From: Terrisporobacter glycolicus ATCC 14880 = DSM 1288
GTDB taxonomy: Bacteria; Bacillota; Clostridia; Peptostreptococcales; Peptostreptococcaceae
Direction of reading: 5' to 3'
DNA: 64,000 nucleotides
Assembly (NCBI RefSeq): GCF_036812735.1
Contig: NZ_CP117523.1
Span: 1,426,001-1,490,000 of the forward strand
Below the pieces are notes generated by a model, which was given only the letters and a program-made list of their open reading frames with translations, did not search any database and had not been told where the DNA came from. Of this stretch, positions 1 to 8,233 are shown piece by piece. How positions within the stretch are numbered: the stretch's first letter is position 1; every line of letters starts with the position of its first letter. The position numbers and the translations under genes were made by a program.

Positions 1-252
1 TTAGTTGGAATTGTATTAATTTTCCCTCATGCTATTTTACATGAAGCTTCAGTTACCTTCTTAGGATTTGGCTTACAATCTCACGAACCAGCCATAGGAA
101 TAATTTTATCAGAATCCATGAAATACTTAACAAGTGGAAAATGGTGGTTAGCATTCTTCCCAGGATTATCTTTAGTTTTAGTTTCTATGATGGTGGATAA
201 TATGGGTAAAAAAATAGGAAAATTAATTGATCCTAAAACAGCTTATAATTAG
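1..252 (+). CDS. ABC transporter permease, OppC/NikC type (C-terminal part)
   Basis: The window opens inside this gene; 83 codons run in frame 1 to a TAG at 250-252. The visible tail contains the EASxTFLGFG segment typical of the last part of OppC/DppC/NikC permeases (the region following the EAA loop), then a closing membrane helix and a basic end. The stop codon overlaps the Shine-Dalgarno sequence of the ATPase gene that follows, so the genes form one operon. The substrate (peptide, nickel or a metallophore) cannot be decided from this fragment, because the binding protein and OppB-type permease lie outside the window. Confidence 0.9.
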   Translation, partial: LVGIVLIFPHAILHEASVTFLGFGLQSHEPAIGIILSESMKYLTSGKWWLAFFPGLSLVLVSMMVDNMGKKIGKLIDPKTAYN

Positions 253-261
253 GAGGTAGCT

Positions 262-1197
262 ATGGATAAGGAACCAATTTTAAATGTTAGAAATTTGGAG
301 ATATGTTTTAGTCAGTATACAAAGGGATTAAATAGAATAGATTCAAAGGCTATAAATAATTTAGATATAGATTTATACAAAGGAGAAATATTAGCAGTTG
401 TTGGATCTAGTGGTTCAGGTAAAAGTTTACTTGCTCACTCCATACTGGGAATACTACCTAGTAATGCGGTGACAAAGGGAGATATAATTTATAAAAATGA
501 ACAATTGGATGAAAAAAGAAAAGAAAAACTTAGAGGAAAAGAAATTGTATTTATTCCTCAGTCAGTAAATTATTTAGATCCACTGATGGAAGTGGGAAAA
601 CAAGTTAAGATTTCAATAAAAGATAAAAAGAAAAGCAATAGTATACTTAGAAATGTATTTAGAAAATATAACTTAGAAGAAAAAGTAGAAAAGTATTATC
701 CTTTCCAACTATCAGGTGGAATGGCAAGAAAAGTTCTTTTATCAAGTGCTTTAGTTAGTGACTGTGAAGTAATAATAGCAGACGAGCCAACTCCAGGCTT
801 AGATGAAAAATCTTTAAATGAAGTTTTAAAAGATTTTAGAGATTTGGCTGACAGTGGCTGTGCAATACTTATAATTACCCATGACATATCTGCTGCTTTA
901 AAAATTGCAGATAGGGTGGCAATTTTCTATGGAGGAACTACTTTGGAAATTGCAAAAGCAGAAGACTTCAAAAACGGTGGAGAAAACTTAAGACATCCAT
1001 ATACAAAGGCACTGTTTAATGCACTGCCAAATAACAGTTTTAAACCAATAAAAGGTAGTCAACCACTAGCCAGTGAGTTACCTGTAGGATGTTTATTTTA
1101 TGATAGATGTGGAAAAAGAACACCTGATTGTGAAAACATAAAACCTGAAATGAAAGAAATAAGAGATGGAAAGGTGAGATGTTTATATGCTACTTAA
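262..1197 (+). CDS. ABC transporter ATPase, OppD/NikD type
   Basis: 311 residues, starting 5 nt after a perfect AGGAGG. Walker A is GSSGSGKS (about residue 49), the signature is LSGGMARKV (about 151), Walker B is VIIADEPTPGLD, followed by the H-loop ITHD. The C-terminal 60 residues, with two Cys in CLFYDRC and another Cys-containing stretch, match the oligopeptide/nickel ATPase C-terminal extension. It energises import together with the permease upstream and the second ATPase downstream, whose start it overlaps by 11 nt. The family handles peptides, nickel or metallophores, and nothing visible chooses between them. Confidence 0.92.
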   Translation: MDKEPILNVRNLEICFSQYTKGLNRIDSKAINNLDIDLYKGEILAVVGSSGSGKSLLAHSILGILPSNAVTKGDIIYKNEQLDEKRKEKLRGKEIVFIPQSVNYLDPLMEVGKQVKISIKDKKKSNSILRNVFRKYNLEEKVEKYYPFQLSGGMARKVLLSSALVSDCEVIIADEPTPGLDEKSLNEVLKDFRDLADSGCAILIITHDISAALKIADRVAIFYGGTTLEIAKAEDFKNGGENLRHPYTKALFNALPNNSFKPIKGSQPLASELPVGCLFYDRCGKRTPDCENIKPEMKEIRDGKVRCLYAT

Positions 1198-1831
1198 AGC
1201 TGAAAATATTAACTTTAAATATAGAGGAGATAAATATATATTAAAAGATATAAATTTATCTGTGAATACTAATGAAGTGGTTGGAATAGTAGCTCCTAGT
1301 GGGTTTGGAAAAACTACTTTTGCCAAAATTTTAGCTGGATATATTAAACCAGACAAAGGAAATGTAATACTAGAAGGTTGTGAGAAAAAGAAAAATGCTT
1401 TCAACCCTATACAATTAATTTTCCAACATCCAGAAAAATCAGTAAATCCTAAGTGGAAAATGAAAAAAATTCTAAATGAAGCTTATGAACCAAGTGATGA
1501 AATGATAGAATCCATGGGAATTAAGAAAGAATGGCTAAATAGATGGCCAAGTGAACTTTCTGGTGGAGAGTTACAAAGATTTTGTGTTCTTAGAGCTCTT
1601 AGTCCTGAAACAAAGTTTCTTATAGCTGATGAGATGACTACCATGTTAGATGCCATAACGCAGGCTCAGATTTGGAATGTGGTTATTGATTATTGCAAGA
1701 AAAATAGTATTGGACTTATTGTTATTAGTCATGATAAAGACTTGGTTAATATTGTTTGTGATAGAGTTATTAACTTGGAAGATAATAAAGAAGAAGATAC
1801 TGTGATGGAAGTTAAAGAGAATATAGTTTAG
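1187..1831 (+). CDS. ABC transporter ATPase, OppF/NikE type
   Basis: 214 residues, shorter than the usual OppF (about 300) because it ends soon after the H-loop and lacks the C-terminal extension. Walker A is APSGFGKT, the signature is LSGGELQRF, Walker B is FLIADEMTTMLD (Met replaces the usual Pro after Glu), and the H-loop is ISHD. It overlaps the upstream ATPase gene by 11 nt, so the two are translationally coupled and should form the ATPase heterodimer. A strong hairpin follows immediately, making this the last gene of the operon. This compact form is common in NikE/CntF-like systems, which slightly favours a metal or metallophore substrate. Confidence 0.9.
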   Translation: MLLKAENINFKYRGDKYILKDINLSVNTNEVVGIVAPSGFGKTTFAKILAGYIKPDKGNVILEGCEKKKNAFNPIQLIFQHPEKSVNPKWKMKKILNEAYEPSDEMIESMGIKKEWLNRWPSELSGGELQRFCVLRALSPETKFLIADEMTTMLDAITQAQIWNVVIDYCKKNSIGLIVISHDKDLVNIVCDRVINLEDNKEEDTVMEVKENIV

Positions 1832-1836
1832 ATTTC

Positions 1837-1869
1837 AAAGAGTAGAGAAGAAATTTTCTACTCTTTTTT
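1837..1869 (+). terminator. Intrinsic terminator of the first ABC operon
   Basis: Perfect 10-bp stem (1837-1846 with 1857-1866) followed by a short T tract, 5 nt after the stop codon of the second ATPase gene. Confidence 0.9.
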
Positions 1870-1987
1870 GTTATAGATTAAGACACTTTACAATGATGTA
1901 TATAAGAATTATGCAATAGTAAGAACTTGACAAATAATGTTAAGTTCTTACTATTATAAATATAATCTAAAAACTTAAGGAAACGCT

Positions 1988-2791
1988 ATGAATATTATAA
2001 TATTAGATGAATATAAAAAACTAAAAGAAACACAAGAGGAGCTATCCCTAAAATATATTGAATTAGTAGAAAAGCAAGAAGATATATTATATAAAAAGAA
2101 AAATTATCTAGAAGCAAAATACTTGGGACACTTTGGATATTTATATAAATTAAAATTAAAGTTGGAAATAGAAATAAGAAGAAATAAGAGGAAGATATCG
2201 ATTATACAAGCTTTGATAAATCGCAATGAAAAAGTTGAAATAAACAAAATAGAAATAATTTTACAAGAAGAGATGAAAGAATTTGAAGAAGAATTAAAAC
2301 GATATCAGTTTAAAGTAGACTTTAGTAGAGAATTATTAAAGAGCCACTTAATAACAGATGAAGAACTCAAAGAGGTAAAAAGTATATTTCGTAAGTTAGC
2401 GAAAAAATTACATCCTGATATAAATAAAAATCAAAATGAACGAAGTAAAAATCTATGGGAACAACTACAAAAGGCATATCAAAATAATGATTTAGCCACA
2501 CTAAGGCTTTTGCTAAATATAATAGATGATGAGGATTATAATTTGGATAATGTAAACTCCTTAGAAAAATTAAAAAAAGACATTCAGATGTTACAAGAAA
2601 AAATAGATGAAATAATTTTGAATTTGAAGAGCTTTGAAACGAGATTTCCTTTTAATATAGAAGAAAAATTAGAAGATGTAAATTGGTTAGATGAAGAGAA
2701 ATCTATTTTAACTAATGAAATTAATAATTTAAAAGAAATAAGTAAGATATATAATGATAAACTTAAAGAAATGGAGAGATATTATGAGTAA
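1988..2791 (+). CDS. Coiled-coil protein with a J-domain-like segment
   Basis: 267 residues, highly charged (Lys/Glu), predicted mostly helical. The N-terminal 110 residues look like a coiled coil. Residues about 120-185 contain a J-domain core: a basic helix ending RKLAKKLHPD with the HPD tripeptide at 142-144, then a helix with WEQLQKAYQNND. The first helix with the YxxLGV pattern of classical DnaJ is not obvious. A second coiled coil follows to the end. HPD is the motif that stimulates the Hsp70 ATPase, so a DnaK-recruiting adaptor is plausible, but the client is unknown. Its end overlaps the next gene (HIRAN) by 8 nt, so the two are translationally coupled. Confidence 0.75.
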   Translation: MNIIILDEYKKLKETQEELSLKYIELVEKQEDILYKKKNYLEAKYLGHFGYLYKLKLKLEIEIRRNKRKISIIQALINRNEKVEINKIEIILQEEMKEFEEELKRYQFKVDFSRELLKSHLITDEELKEVKSIFRKLAKKLHPDINKNQNERSKNLWEQLQKAYQNNDLATLRLLLNIIDDEDYNLDNVNSLEKLKKDIQMLQEKIDEIILNLKSFETRFPFNIEEKLEDVNWLDEEKSILTNEINNLKEISKIYNDKLKEMERYYE

Positions 2792-3173
2792 TGATATACA
2801 AATTTCTAGTTTGGGTGGAGGTCTTATATCAAATATGAAAAATGGTCAGCTAGACCTACCATTTGCAAATGACATATACTTATATACATTGTCTGTAGCA
2901 GGTATCTTTTACTATATAGATGAAGGTTTACAAATTTTAGAGGGAGATGATTTAACTTTAAAAAGAGAGCCAGATAATGAATATGATAAATATGCAATTG
3001 AAGTATACACAAAAGATGGAAAGAAATTGGGCTATATTCCTAGGAAAAATAATAAAATATTTGCCAGGTTAATGGACGGAGGTAAGTATTTATATGGAAA
3101 AATAAAATGTTTTGAAACAGATTTTGATGAAATAAGAAATATTGTAATTAGGATTTATCTTAAAGATATTTAA
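2784..3173 (+). CDS. HIRAN-domain protein
   Basis: 129 residues. I chose the ATG at 2784 (protein starts MSNDIQ) because it has GGAGA 6 nt upstream, whereas an in-frame ATG at 2754 has none. From about residue 45 the sequence follows the HIRAN pattern: a beta strand with the REPDNEYDKYAIEVY motif, then GKKLGYIPRKNN and a conserved Ala-Arg-Leu helix. HIRAN domains bind DNA 3' ends or damaged/stalled forks in the eukaryotic Rad5/HLTF proteins; bacterial stand-alone versions are poorly understood. The partner gene upstream encodes a J-domain-like protein. The product is probably cytosolic; no signal peptide is seen. Confidence 0.8.
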   Translation: MSNDIQISSLGGGLISNMKNGQLDLPFANDIYLYTLSVAGIFYYIDEGLQILEGDDLTLKREPDNEYDKYAIEVYTKDGKKLGYIPRKNNKIFARLMDGGKYLYGKIKCFETDFDEIRNIVIRIYLKDI

Positions 3174-3326
3174 ATTTATTAAGAAAAAATTTAAATATCA
3201 GAGTGACTAGTAAAAATTTTTATTGTGTAAAATTTTAATGTATAACATACCTTACGATTTACACTCAATGATAGACATAATAGGCATAGATGTTTTTTTA
3301 GAAATTTGCAGAAAGACTGAGTAGAT

Positions 3327-3352
3327 AAAATCGGGATGGCTATCCCGATTTT
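3327..3352. terminator. Bidirectional intrinsic terminator
   Basis: Perfect 11-bp inverted repeat (AAAATCGGGAT and its complement) with a 4-nt loop, between convergent genes, with A and T runs on either side so that it can work in both directions. Confidence 0.85.
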
Positions 3353-3382
3353 CACCTACCCCACATAAGTAGTTCACAATAG

Positions 3383-3895
3383 CTAGCTAATTATTTTTAT
3401 TTTTGTAAGATAATTTATAAATTTTTTAAGGCAAATATTACAGATGCTTGCATAAATAAGTGAAAATAAGAAAAATATTAAAAAAGTTAAAGCGGTTGAA
3501 AAAGAACTAGCTAAATCTACAAATGCCGGAATACCTACTATATAAGTTAAAAATGTTATCCCAAGAGATAGTGCTATGCTTGAAGATAGTATTGAAATTA
3601 TTATCCCCTTCCTAAAGAGCAATGTTCCGATAACGATGCCTAGTAAGCCTGTAGTGAAAAGCAGAATTATTGATTCTTGAATACTAACCATAGTAAGAAT
3701 TAATACTGAAGAAAAAAATACAGCAAGACCAATAGGTATACTAGAAAAAGCAGCTATTGCAATAGGTATAGTGCTTAATGGGCTTAAGAACAATCCAATA
3801 GCTGGTAAAAATATAGGTGCTGATTGAAATATAACAGCTAATGTTGTTAATATGCCTCCAACACAAATAAAACTGCTTATATTCATTTTATTCAA
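3383..3895 (-). CDS. Polytopic membrane protein of unknown function
   Basis: About 170 residues if started at the TTG at 3895, which has a perfect AAGGAGG (plus-strand 3904-3910) 8 nt upstream. The frame stays open up to 3976, but an ATG there would abut the upstream gene's stop with no ribosome site. The protein is almost entirely hydrophobic with five or six predicted helices and only a short basic C-terminus. Size and helix pattern resemble small substrate-binding or channel-like membrane proteins, but I recognise no family motif. It lies just downstream of the sugar dehydrogenase homologue, possibly co-transcribed with it. Confidence 0.65.
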   Translation of the reverse strand: MNKMNISSFICVGGILTTLAVIFQSAPIFLPAIGLFLSPLSTIPIAIAAFSSIPIGLAVFFSSVLILTMVSIQESIILLFTTGLLGIVIGTLLFRKGIIISILSSSIALSLGITFLTYIVGIPAFVDLASSFSTALTFLIFFLFSLIYASICNICLKKFINYLTKIKIIS

Positions 3896-3975
3896 TTTTA
3901 ATGCCTCCTTGTATAATATAGTTGTGATATATTTGAGTGAAATGAGCGAAGCGAATTTTTGTAATCTAATGGACA

Positions 3976-5388
3976 TTAAGGAACAATCTCAAAAATAGTA
4001 CCTTTGCCAAAATCAGCCACATTGGCAGAGGCATAAACCCCTAAATAAAGTCTGGTTTGATTCATATTTGTTCCCAAACAAACATAATAAGCTGACCCGG
4101 AGCCAAAATCATAATCAGTTTCAATAACACTAAAATCATTTAGTTTAGAATCTTTTGTTGATTTTGTATAAGCTAAAACTCCTCTCACTGGAGGCTCAGA
4201 TTCTTCATTTTGGGCAAAATCAGTAAACACAACGCTTCCTGTTAAATCTGGTATATTGCTTCCCATATATGGCTGAACCCCTGTAAGAGCAGAACCACCA
4301 AATTTATCTGGTCGTGAATCTTTATGAAAATAACAGGCTAGAGGTGAAATACGCTGTGCTGAAATTTTTACTGCTTCATTGTAATAAGTAATTGTTATCT
4401 CGTTCAAAGTTGGACTTTCAGAGCAATCTTCTATAAGTGAAGTAGGTAAAGTACCTTCCCATCCTCGCCAACCGAAGTTAATAAATTTTTCTTGTTCAGG
4501 TTGGGATTTTAAATAAGGTTGAACAAGCTGAGTAACTGGCATTGGTCTATAATTAACAAATGAAAAAACTGACTCTACTAAATCCTGTCCAACATTCCCC
4601 ACATATTTTATATATTGGTTATAAAACTTTTGAAATGAAATTCCAGGGATATTGCGAACTCCTTTGGCCATTACAGTAAGGGTTTCTTGAATAGATATAG
4701 GAAGCTCATCAAAACGTGTGACTACAGGCGGATCATTGATTAATGTATTCTTGTTTACATCAATTTCAATTATTTTACCGCAGATTTCCATATTATCCTG
4801 ACTTAAGTTAAATGGATCATAGCCTGATCCGCCATCTCCTGTTGTTAAAACAAGTTTTCCAGTTTCAGGTGAAAAGTTTAAGCTATTGACACCATTATGA
4901 TTGAGAAATGGTCTTCTTAGATTAAGCAATGTTCTCCTTTTTTCAGGTTGACCATTAGGTTGTAAAACCCATTCTTCAACTGTATCAATATGATCATATT
5001 TAGTATCTCTATCTGTCCATTTTAGATTTAAAGTTTCTATGTCACATGGGTTAGGTTTAAAAGGTTTTGAAAGAGCGCCCGGACCTTGTGTTCCTGCTAC
5101 TGAATAATGAAGATAAAATAGACCATTATAATAAAATGCAGGATTAAAGGCCAGACCTAGCAGCCCTCGTTCATCATATCCACCACTAGAAGTACCTAGT
5201 TCTATTATTCGAGGGCGAATATCTAAAAAAGTATTTATAGCTCCCTTTGATATATAAAATATCCTTCCTACCTGAGTTGCAATAAATAAACTTTCACTTG
5301 AATCACTTGGCATGATAGTTGTTTTCAAAACAGTGGGTAAATCTATATTCTTAACAATAGGCTGTAAATTAAGTTTAATTTTCCTCAT
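3976..5388 (-). CDS. PQQ-type sugar (glucose/sorbosone) dehydrogenase homologue
   Basis: 470 residues with the six-bladed propeller signatures of the soluble glucose dehydrogenase/Hhip family: ERGLLGLAFNPAF (about residue 73-85), a candidate catalytic His164 in LNHNG, TGDGGSG (183-189), Arg245 in KGVRNIPG (equivalent to the PQQ-contacting GHRNPQG of Acinetobacter enzyme) and FGWRGWEG. Known members oxidise sugars with PQQ and are secreted. This one has no signal peptide, so it should be cytoplasmic. No PQQ biosynthesis gene is visible. Function is therefore uncertain; it may use another ligand. Start ATG at 5388 follows AAGGAG by 11 nt. It is divergent from the secreted FN3 protein. Confidence 0.8.
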   Translation of the reverse strand: MRKIKLNLQPIVKNIDLPTVLKTTIMPSDSSESLFIATQVGRIFYISKGAINTFLDIRPRIIELGTSSGGYDERGLLGLAFNPAFYYNGLFYLHYSVAGTQGPGALSKPFKPNPCDIETLNLKWTDRDTKYDHIDTVEEWVLQPNGQPEKRRTLLNLRRPFLNHNGVNSLNFSPETGKLVLTTGDGGSGYDPFNLSQDNMEICGKIIEIDVNKNTLINDPPVVTRFDELPISIQETLTVMAKGVRNIPGISFQKFYNQYIKYVGNVGQDLVESVFSFVNYRPMPVTQLVQPYLKSQPEQEKFINFGWRGWEGTLPTSLIEDCSESPTLNEITITYYNEAVKISAQRISPLACYFHKDSRPDKFGGSALTGVQPYMGSNIPDLTGSVVFTDFAQNEESEPPVRGVLAYTKSTKDSKLNDFSVIETDYDFGSGSAYYVCLGTNMNQTRLYLGVYASANVADFGKGTIFEIVP

Positions 5389-5743
5389 CTAATACATACT
5401 CCTTCTTATTATTTACTATAGATAATCAAGTTCAATTTTTAACATATTTTTAGAGTGATTTTGATTTCAATTAGTGGAATTTAAAAATATTTAATTAAAC
5501 TATGAAGTTGTTTATCTATATTAAAATAATATGATTAGAACTATTGTATTAATACAGAATTGTGGCTAGAAAATCCTTTTTCACTATGACACTAGGGTTT
5601 TAGCGTATGCGCCTATTTACAGGTGATTTTAGAAGTTTGTAAAAAAGTAGTTATAAGTTGTTTAGAATTTTTTTAGGAAATAGAGGGCAAATTATAAATG
5701 AAAATAACCTTGTTACATAAGAATGAAAATAGGAGGAAAGGTA
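5389..5743. other. Divergent intergenic region
   Basis: About 355 nt, very AT-rich, separating the minus-strand sugar dehydrogenase from the plus-strand FN3 gene. It holds a 12-nt perfect palindrome, TGTATTAATACA (5545-5556), that could be an operator, and a GC-richer patch around 5594-5626 including GCGTATGCGC, whose complement recurs in the hairpin at 11370-11426. I see no convincing gene here. Confidence 0.5.
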
Positions 5744-6448
5744 ATGAGAAAAAAATTAAAAAACATTATAGTTGTACTTTTAACTTTAACAGTAATAATG
5801 AGTAATATTGGAAGTTTAGTTCATTCATTTGCCCAAACAAGCATAGAAAAACAAAATATTACTACAGATTGTAAGCCTGATAAAGTAACAGACTTAAGAG
5901 TAACTATGAAAAACTCTGATTGTATAAAATTAGAATGGTGCAAAGTAAACGGTGCCAGCGGATATAGAATTTACAGATCAACTATGAAAAATGGATTTTA
6001 CAGAAAAATTGATGACGTATGTGGCAAAACCACATGTTATATAGATAAAGAATTGGACAGTGGAACAAATTATTATTACAAGGTTAGGGCTTTTAAAAGA
6101 GTAGAAGAGAAAATATGTTTAGGTTTGCCATCGGATATACTAGACACTACAACTTGTCCACCAGTCGTAAAAAATTTACATGCCAATTGTATATCTAACT
6201 CTTTTGTAGAGCTAAATTGGCAAACTGTATACAAATCTTCTGGGTATGAGGTTTATAGAGCAAGTGGCGAAAGTGGCAATTTTACAAGAGTAGCCACACT
6301 TACAGACAATGGAAAAAGTTGTTACAGAGATGAAAATTTAAAGAGCAGAAAAAAATACTACTATAAAGTAAGAGCATTTAAAGAATTAAACGGTCAAGTA
6401 TGTTTTGGAGATTTTTCAGATGTTTTAACTATATGTACTGAAAAATAA
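5744..6448 (+). CDS. Secreted protein with two fibronectin type III-like domains
   Basis: 234 residues. The ATG at 5744 is preferred because AGGAGG (5731-5736) sits 7 nt upstream. A lysine-rich N-terminus and hydrophobic core end in SFA at residue 30, a good signal-peptidase I site; there is no lipobox Cys. Two repeats of about 90 residues follow (roughly 45-130 and 135-230), each with the strand pattern LEWxxVxGASGYRIYRS ... YYYKVRAF typical of FN3. Both repeats carry extra Cys residues, perhaps forming disulfides. There is no catalytic domain, LPXTG motif or transmembrane anchor, so it is probably released or held by protein-protein contacts. Extracellular adhesion or matrix role is inferred. 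Confidence 0.75.
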   Translation: MRKKLKNIIVVLLTLTVIMSNIGSLVHSFAQTSIEKQNITTDCKPDKVTDLRVTMKNSDCIKLEWCKVNGASGYRIYRSTMKNGFYRKIDDVCGKTTCYIDKELDSGTNYYYKVRAFKRVEEKICLGLPSDILDTTTCPPVVKNLHANCISNSFVELNWQTVYKSSGYEVYRASGESGNFTRVATLTDNGKSCYRDENLKSRKKYYYKVRAFKELNGQVCFGDFSDVLTICTEK

Positions 6449-6454
6449 TATTAA

Positions 6455-6499
6455 TAATAACAAATCCCATGGTACTTTGTATCATGGGATTTGTTATTA
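6455..6499. terminator. Bidirectional intrinsic terminator
   Basis: Perfect 17-bp stem (6455-6471 with 6483-6499) around an 11-nt loop, between the stop codons of two convergent genes. It can serve both. Confidence 0.85.
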
Positions 6500-6500
6500 A

Positions 6501-7430
6501 TTATTGAGATATTAACTCAGATTTTTTACTTGGTAAAATGAACATTACAAATCTTACTAAAGTGTAAATTACGAGTATTGTAGCTATAATAGTTTGCAAT
6601 AGTACAATATAATTTATAAAAGGTACAGTATAACCCATTTTACCTAAATAGGCCATAGTCATTTTCATTCCAATTGCACTTATAACAAAAGGAAATGTAA
6701 ATGCTGCATAACTTGGGAAGAAAGGCATTTTTAAATATTTAGGTAATTGGAATAATACAACAATATAAATTATTAATGATAAAATCGCTAAAAATCCTAT
6801 CATTATCAAAGATTTTGCTTCAACTGATTGAATATAACCAGCAAGACATAGACTCACTGGTGCTGCATATATACAAAATAAAGGTTTAGCAGGTGGTGGA
6901 ACTTCTTTGTATTTTATATATCTGTTTGTAACAATAACAAGTAAAATTAAACAAGAAATTAAACCAAACCCAAATAATATTGTACCTAGATTTGTTTTTT
7001 CAAAAGCAGGTGCAGTAACGCTAGCAACTACAATTCCTACATAAACTATGTAATAACTTGTAAATACTTTTTTCATATCAAATTTCAAAATAAATTCTTT
7101 TGTAAAATATATGATTAAAGCAATATGTAAACCTATAGCAAAGTACCAAATATAAATAGCGTTAGGTCCTATGTAAGGTTTTATATAAGCTGATAAAAGC
7201 ATTAATGCCATGGGAAAAGTCCCAGAGACACTTGCCATAATTGGATTTTTCATATCTTCTTTTATCATTGAAGGATAAGCAATACATTTACAAATCAATA
7301 ATAGCCCTAATAATGCAGAAATTATACCACATATTAGACGAATAGACACAGAGTAGCTTTGAAGTAAATTACCCAAGGCTGCAAATCCAAGCATTACTCC
7401 AGCAATAGGAATTGGTATTTTTTTTATCAT
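6501..7430 (-). CDS. TDT-family (TehA/SLAC1-like) transporter
   Basis: 309 residues with about ten hydrophobic helices. The opening IPIPIAGVMLGFAALGNL and the internal GTFPMALMLLSAY are characteristic of the tellurite-resistance/dicarboxylate transporter family. Family members move C4-dicarboxylates, sulfite, or anions; the substrate here is unknown. AGGAG lies 9 nt before the ATG. The gene begins 11 nt after the stop of the upstream C_GCAxxG_C_C gene, so the two form an operon, which hints at an anion or redox-related role but does not prove it. Confidence 0.85.
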   Translation of the reverse strand: MIKKIPIPIAGVMLGFAALGNLLQSYSVSIRLICGIISALLGLLLICKCIAYPSMIKEDMKNPIMASVSGTFPMALMLLSAYIKPYIGPNAIYIWYFAIGLHIALIIYFTKEFILKFDMKKVFTSYYIVYVGIVVASVTAPAFEKTNLGTILFGFGLISCLILLVIVTNRYIKYKEVPPPAKPLFCIYAAPVSLCLAGYIQSVEAKSLIMIGFLAILSLIIYIVVLFQLPKYLKMPFFPSYAAFTFPFVISAIGMKMTMAYLGKMGYTVPFINYIVLLQTIIATILVIYTLVRFVMFILPSKKSELISQ

Positions 7431-7441
7431 AATTTTAACTC

Positions 7442-7927
7442 CTATGCATGTTCTAAAACATCAGTATTAACTAGATTAAGTTCTCTTACAACTATTTCAG
7501 CAACTTTACCAGCCACTAATCCAGTGAAATATATGCACTGTTCTTTGTGAGCTCCTACGCTCATATCAAATTCTTTTGTAAGAATACGACAACATAGAGC
7601 ATTTTTTCCGTTAGCTACTTTAAACCAGTCATGTAACTCTTTTGATAACTCTAAGTTTTTTTCCACTTTTGGATCACCTTGTTTAGTACGTCCAAAAAAT
7701 AATCCAAGGGTCATAACGCCGCCAGATACTGCACCACATAAACATTTAGAACGTCCTATACCAACTGGGAATCCTGAAGCCATTGATATTACCTCTTCTG
7801 GTATATCCAGCTCAAAGTTAGAACGAATTGCACTAACTACTGCCTCTGAGCAAAAAAATCCACCACGAAATAGTTCTTCTGCATCTTTAGTAATTTTATT
7901 AATACTTACTTCCTTTTTTATATTCAT
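7442..7927 (-). CDS. C_GCAxxG_C_C family redox-type protein
   Basis: 161 residues. Conserved cysteines are in the family order: FFCSEAV near residue 26, CLCGAVSGG near 62-70 (the family's C-x-CGAxxG core), CCRIL near 112 and a last Cys near 130. The family is widespread in anaerobes, with a helical fold and probable metal or disulfide chemistry, and is often found next to transporters. No enzyme activity is established. GGAGG stands 6 nt before the ATG. It is the first gene of a two-gene operon with the TDT transporter. Confidence 0.82.
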   Translation of the reverse strand: MNIKKEVSINKITKDAEELFRGGFFCSEAVVSAIRSNFELDIPEEVISMASGFPVGIGRSKCLCGAVSGGVMTLGLFFGRTKQGDPKVEKNLELSKELHDWFKVANGKNALCCRILTKEFDMSVGAHKEQCIYFTGLVAGKVAEIVVRELNLVNTDVLEHA

Positions 7928-8088
7928 AATATACCTCCATGAAAATGTTTTATTTACAGGAATATTATAAGTTTTTGTAGAGTTTTATTCAAATTATAAA
8001 AATCTATAATGCTGGTGTATAAATTGAAAAAATCTATAAGTAAGGCAAATTTTGATATGTCGATATGATTAATGTATAATAAAACATG

Positions 8089-8215
8089 TTCAAATATGTT
8101 TGAATTTGTTTGTTATTAAATAAACAAACATAAATAAACAAAATGTGTTGCAGTTTATAAAGGTTTATGGAATAATATAAACATAGATGAACATAAACGA
8201 ACTTCAAAATAAACA
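8089..8215. promoter_or_regulatory. Candidate DeoR operator cluster
   Basis: The 300-nt divergent spacer ahead of the DeoR gene contains an interrupted palindrome TTCAAA/TTTGAA (8089-8104), an inverted TTTGTTT/AAACAAA pair (8105-8111 and 8122-8128) and several ATAAAC/GAACATAAAC-type direct repeats (8119-8202). DeoR proteins typically bind repeated sites of this kind. The cluster is placed to control both the regulator operon and the minus-strand operon at 7927. Identity as operators is inferred. Confidence 0.45.
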
Positions 8216-8233
8216 TGAAAAGAAGGTATGAAA

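Noticed and set aside
2754-2783. Upstream start for the HIRAN protein
   Set aside because: The ATG at 2754 has no ribosome site and would overlap the J-domain gene by 38 nt; the ATG at 2784 has one.
3896-3976. N-terminal extension of the membrane protein up to the sugar dehydrogenase stop
   Set aside because: No ribosome site before the ATG at 3976, while AAGGAGG is well placed before the TTG at 3895.
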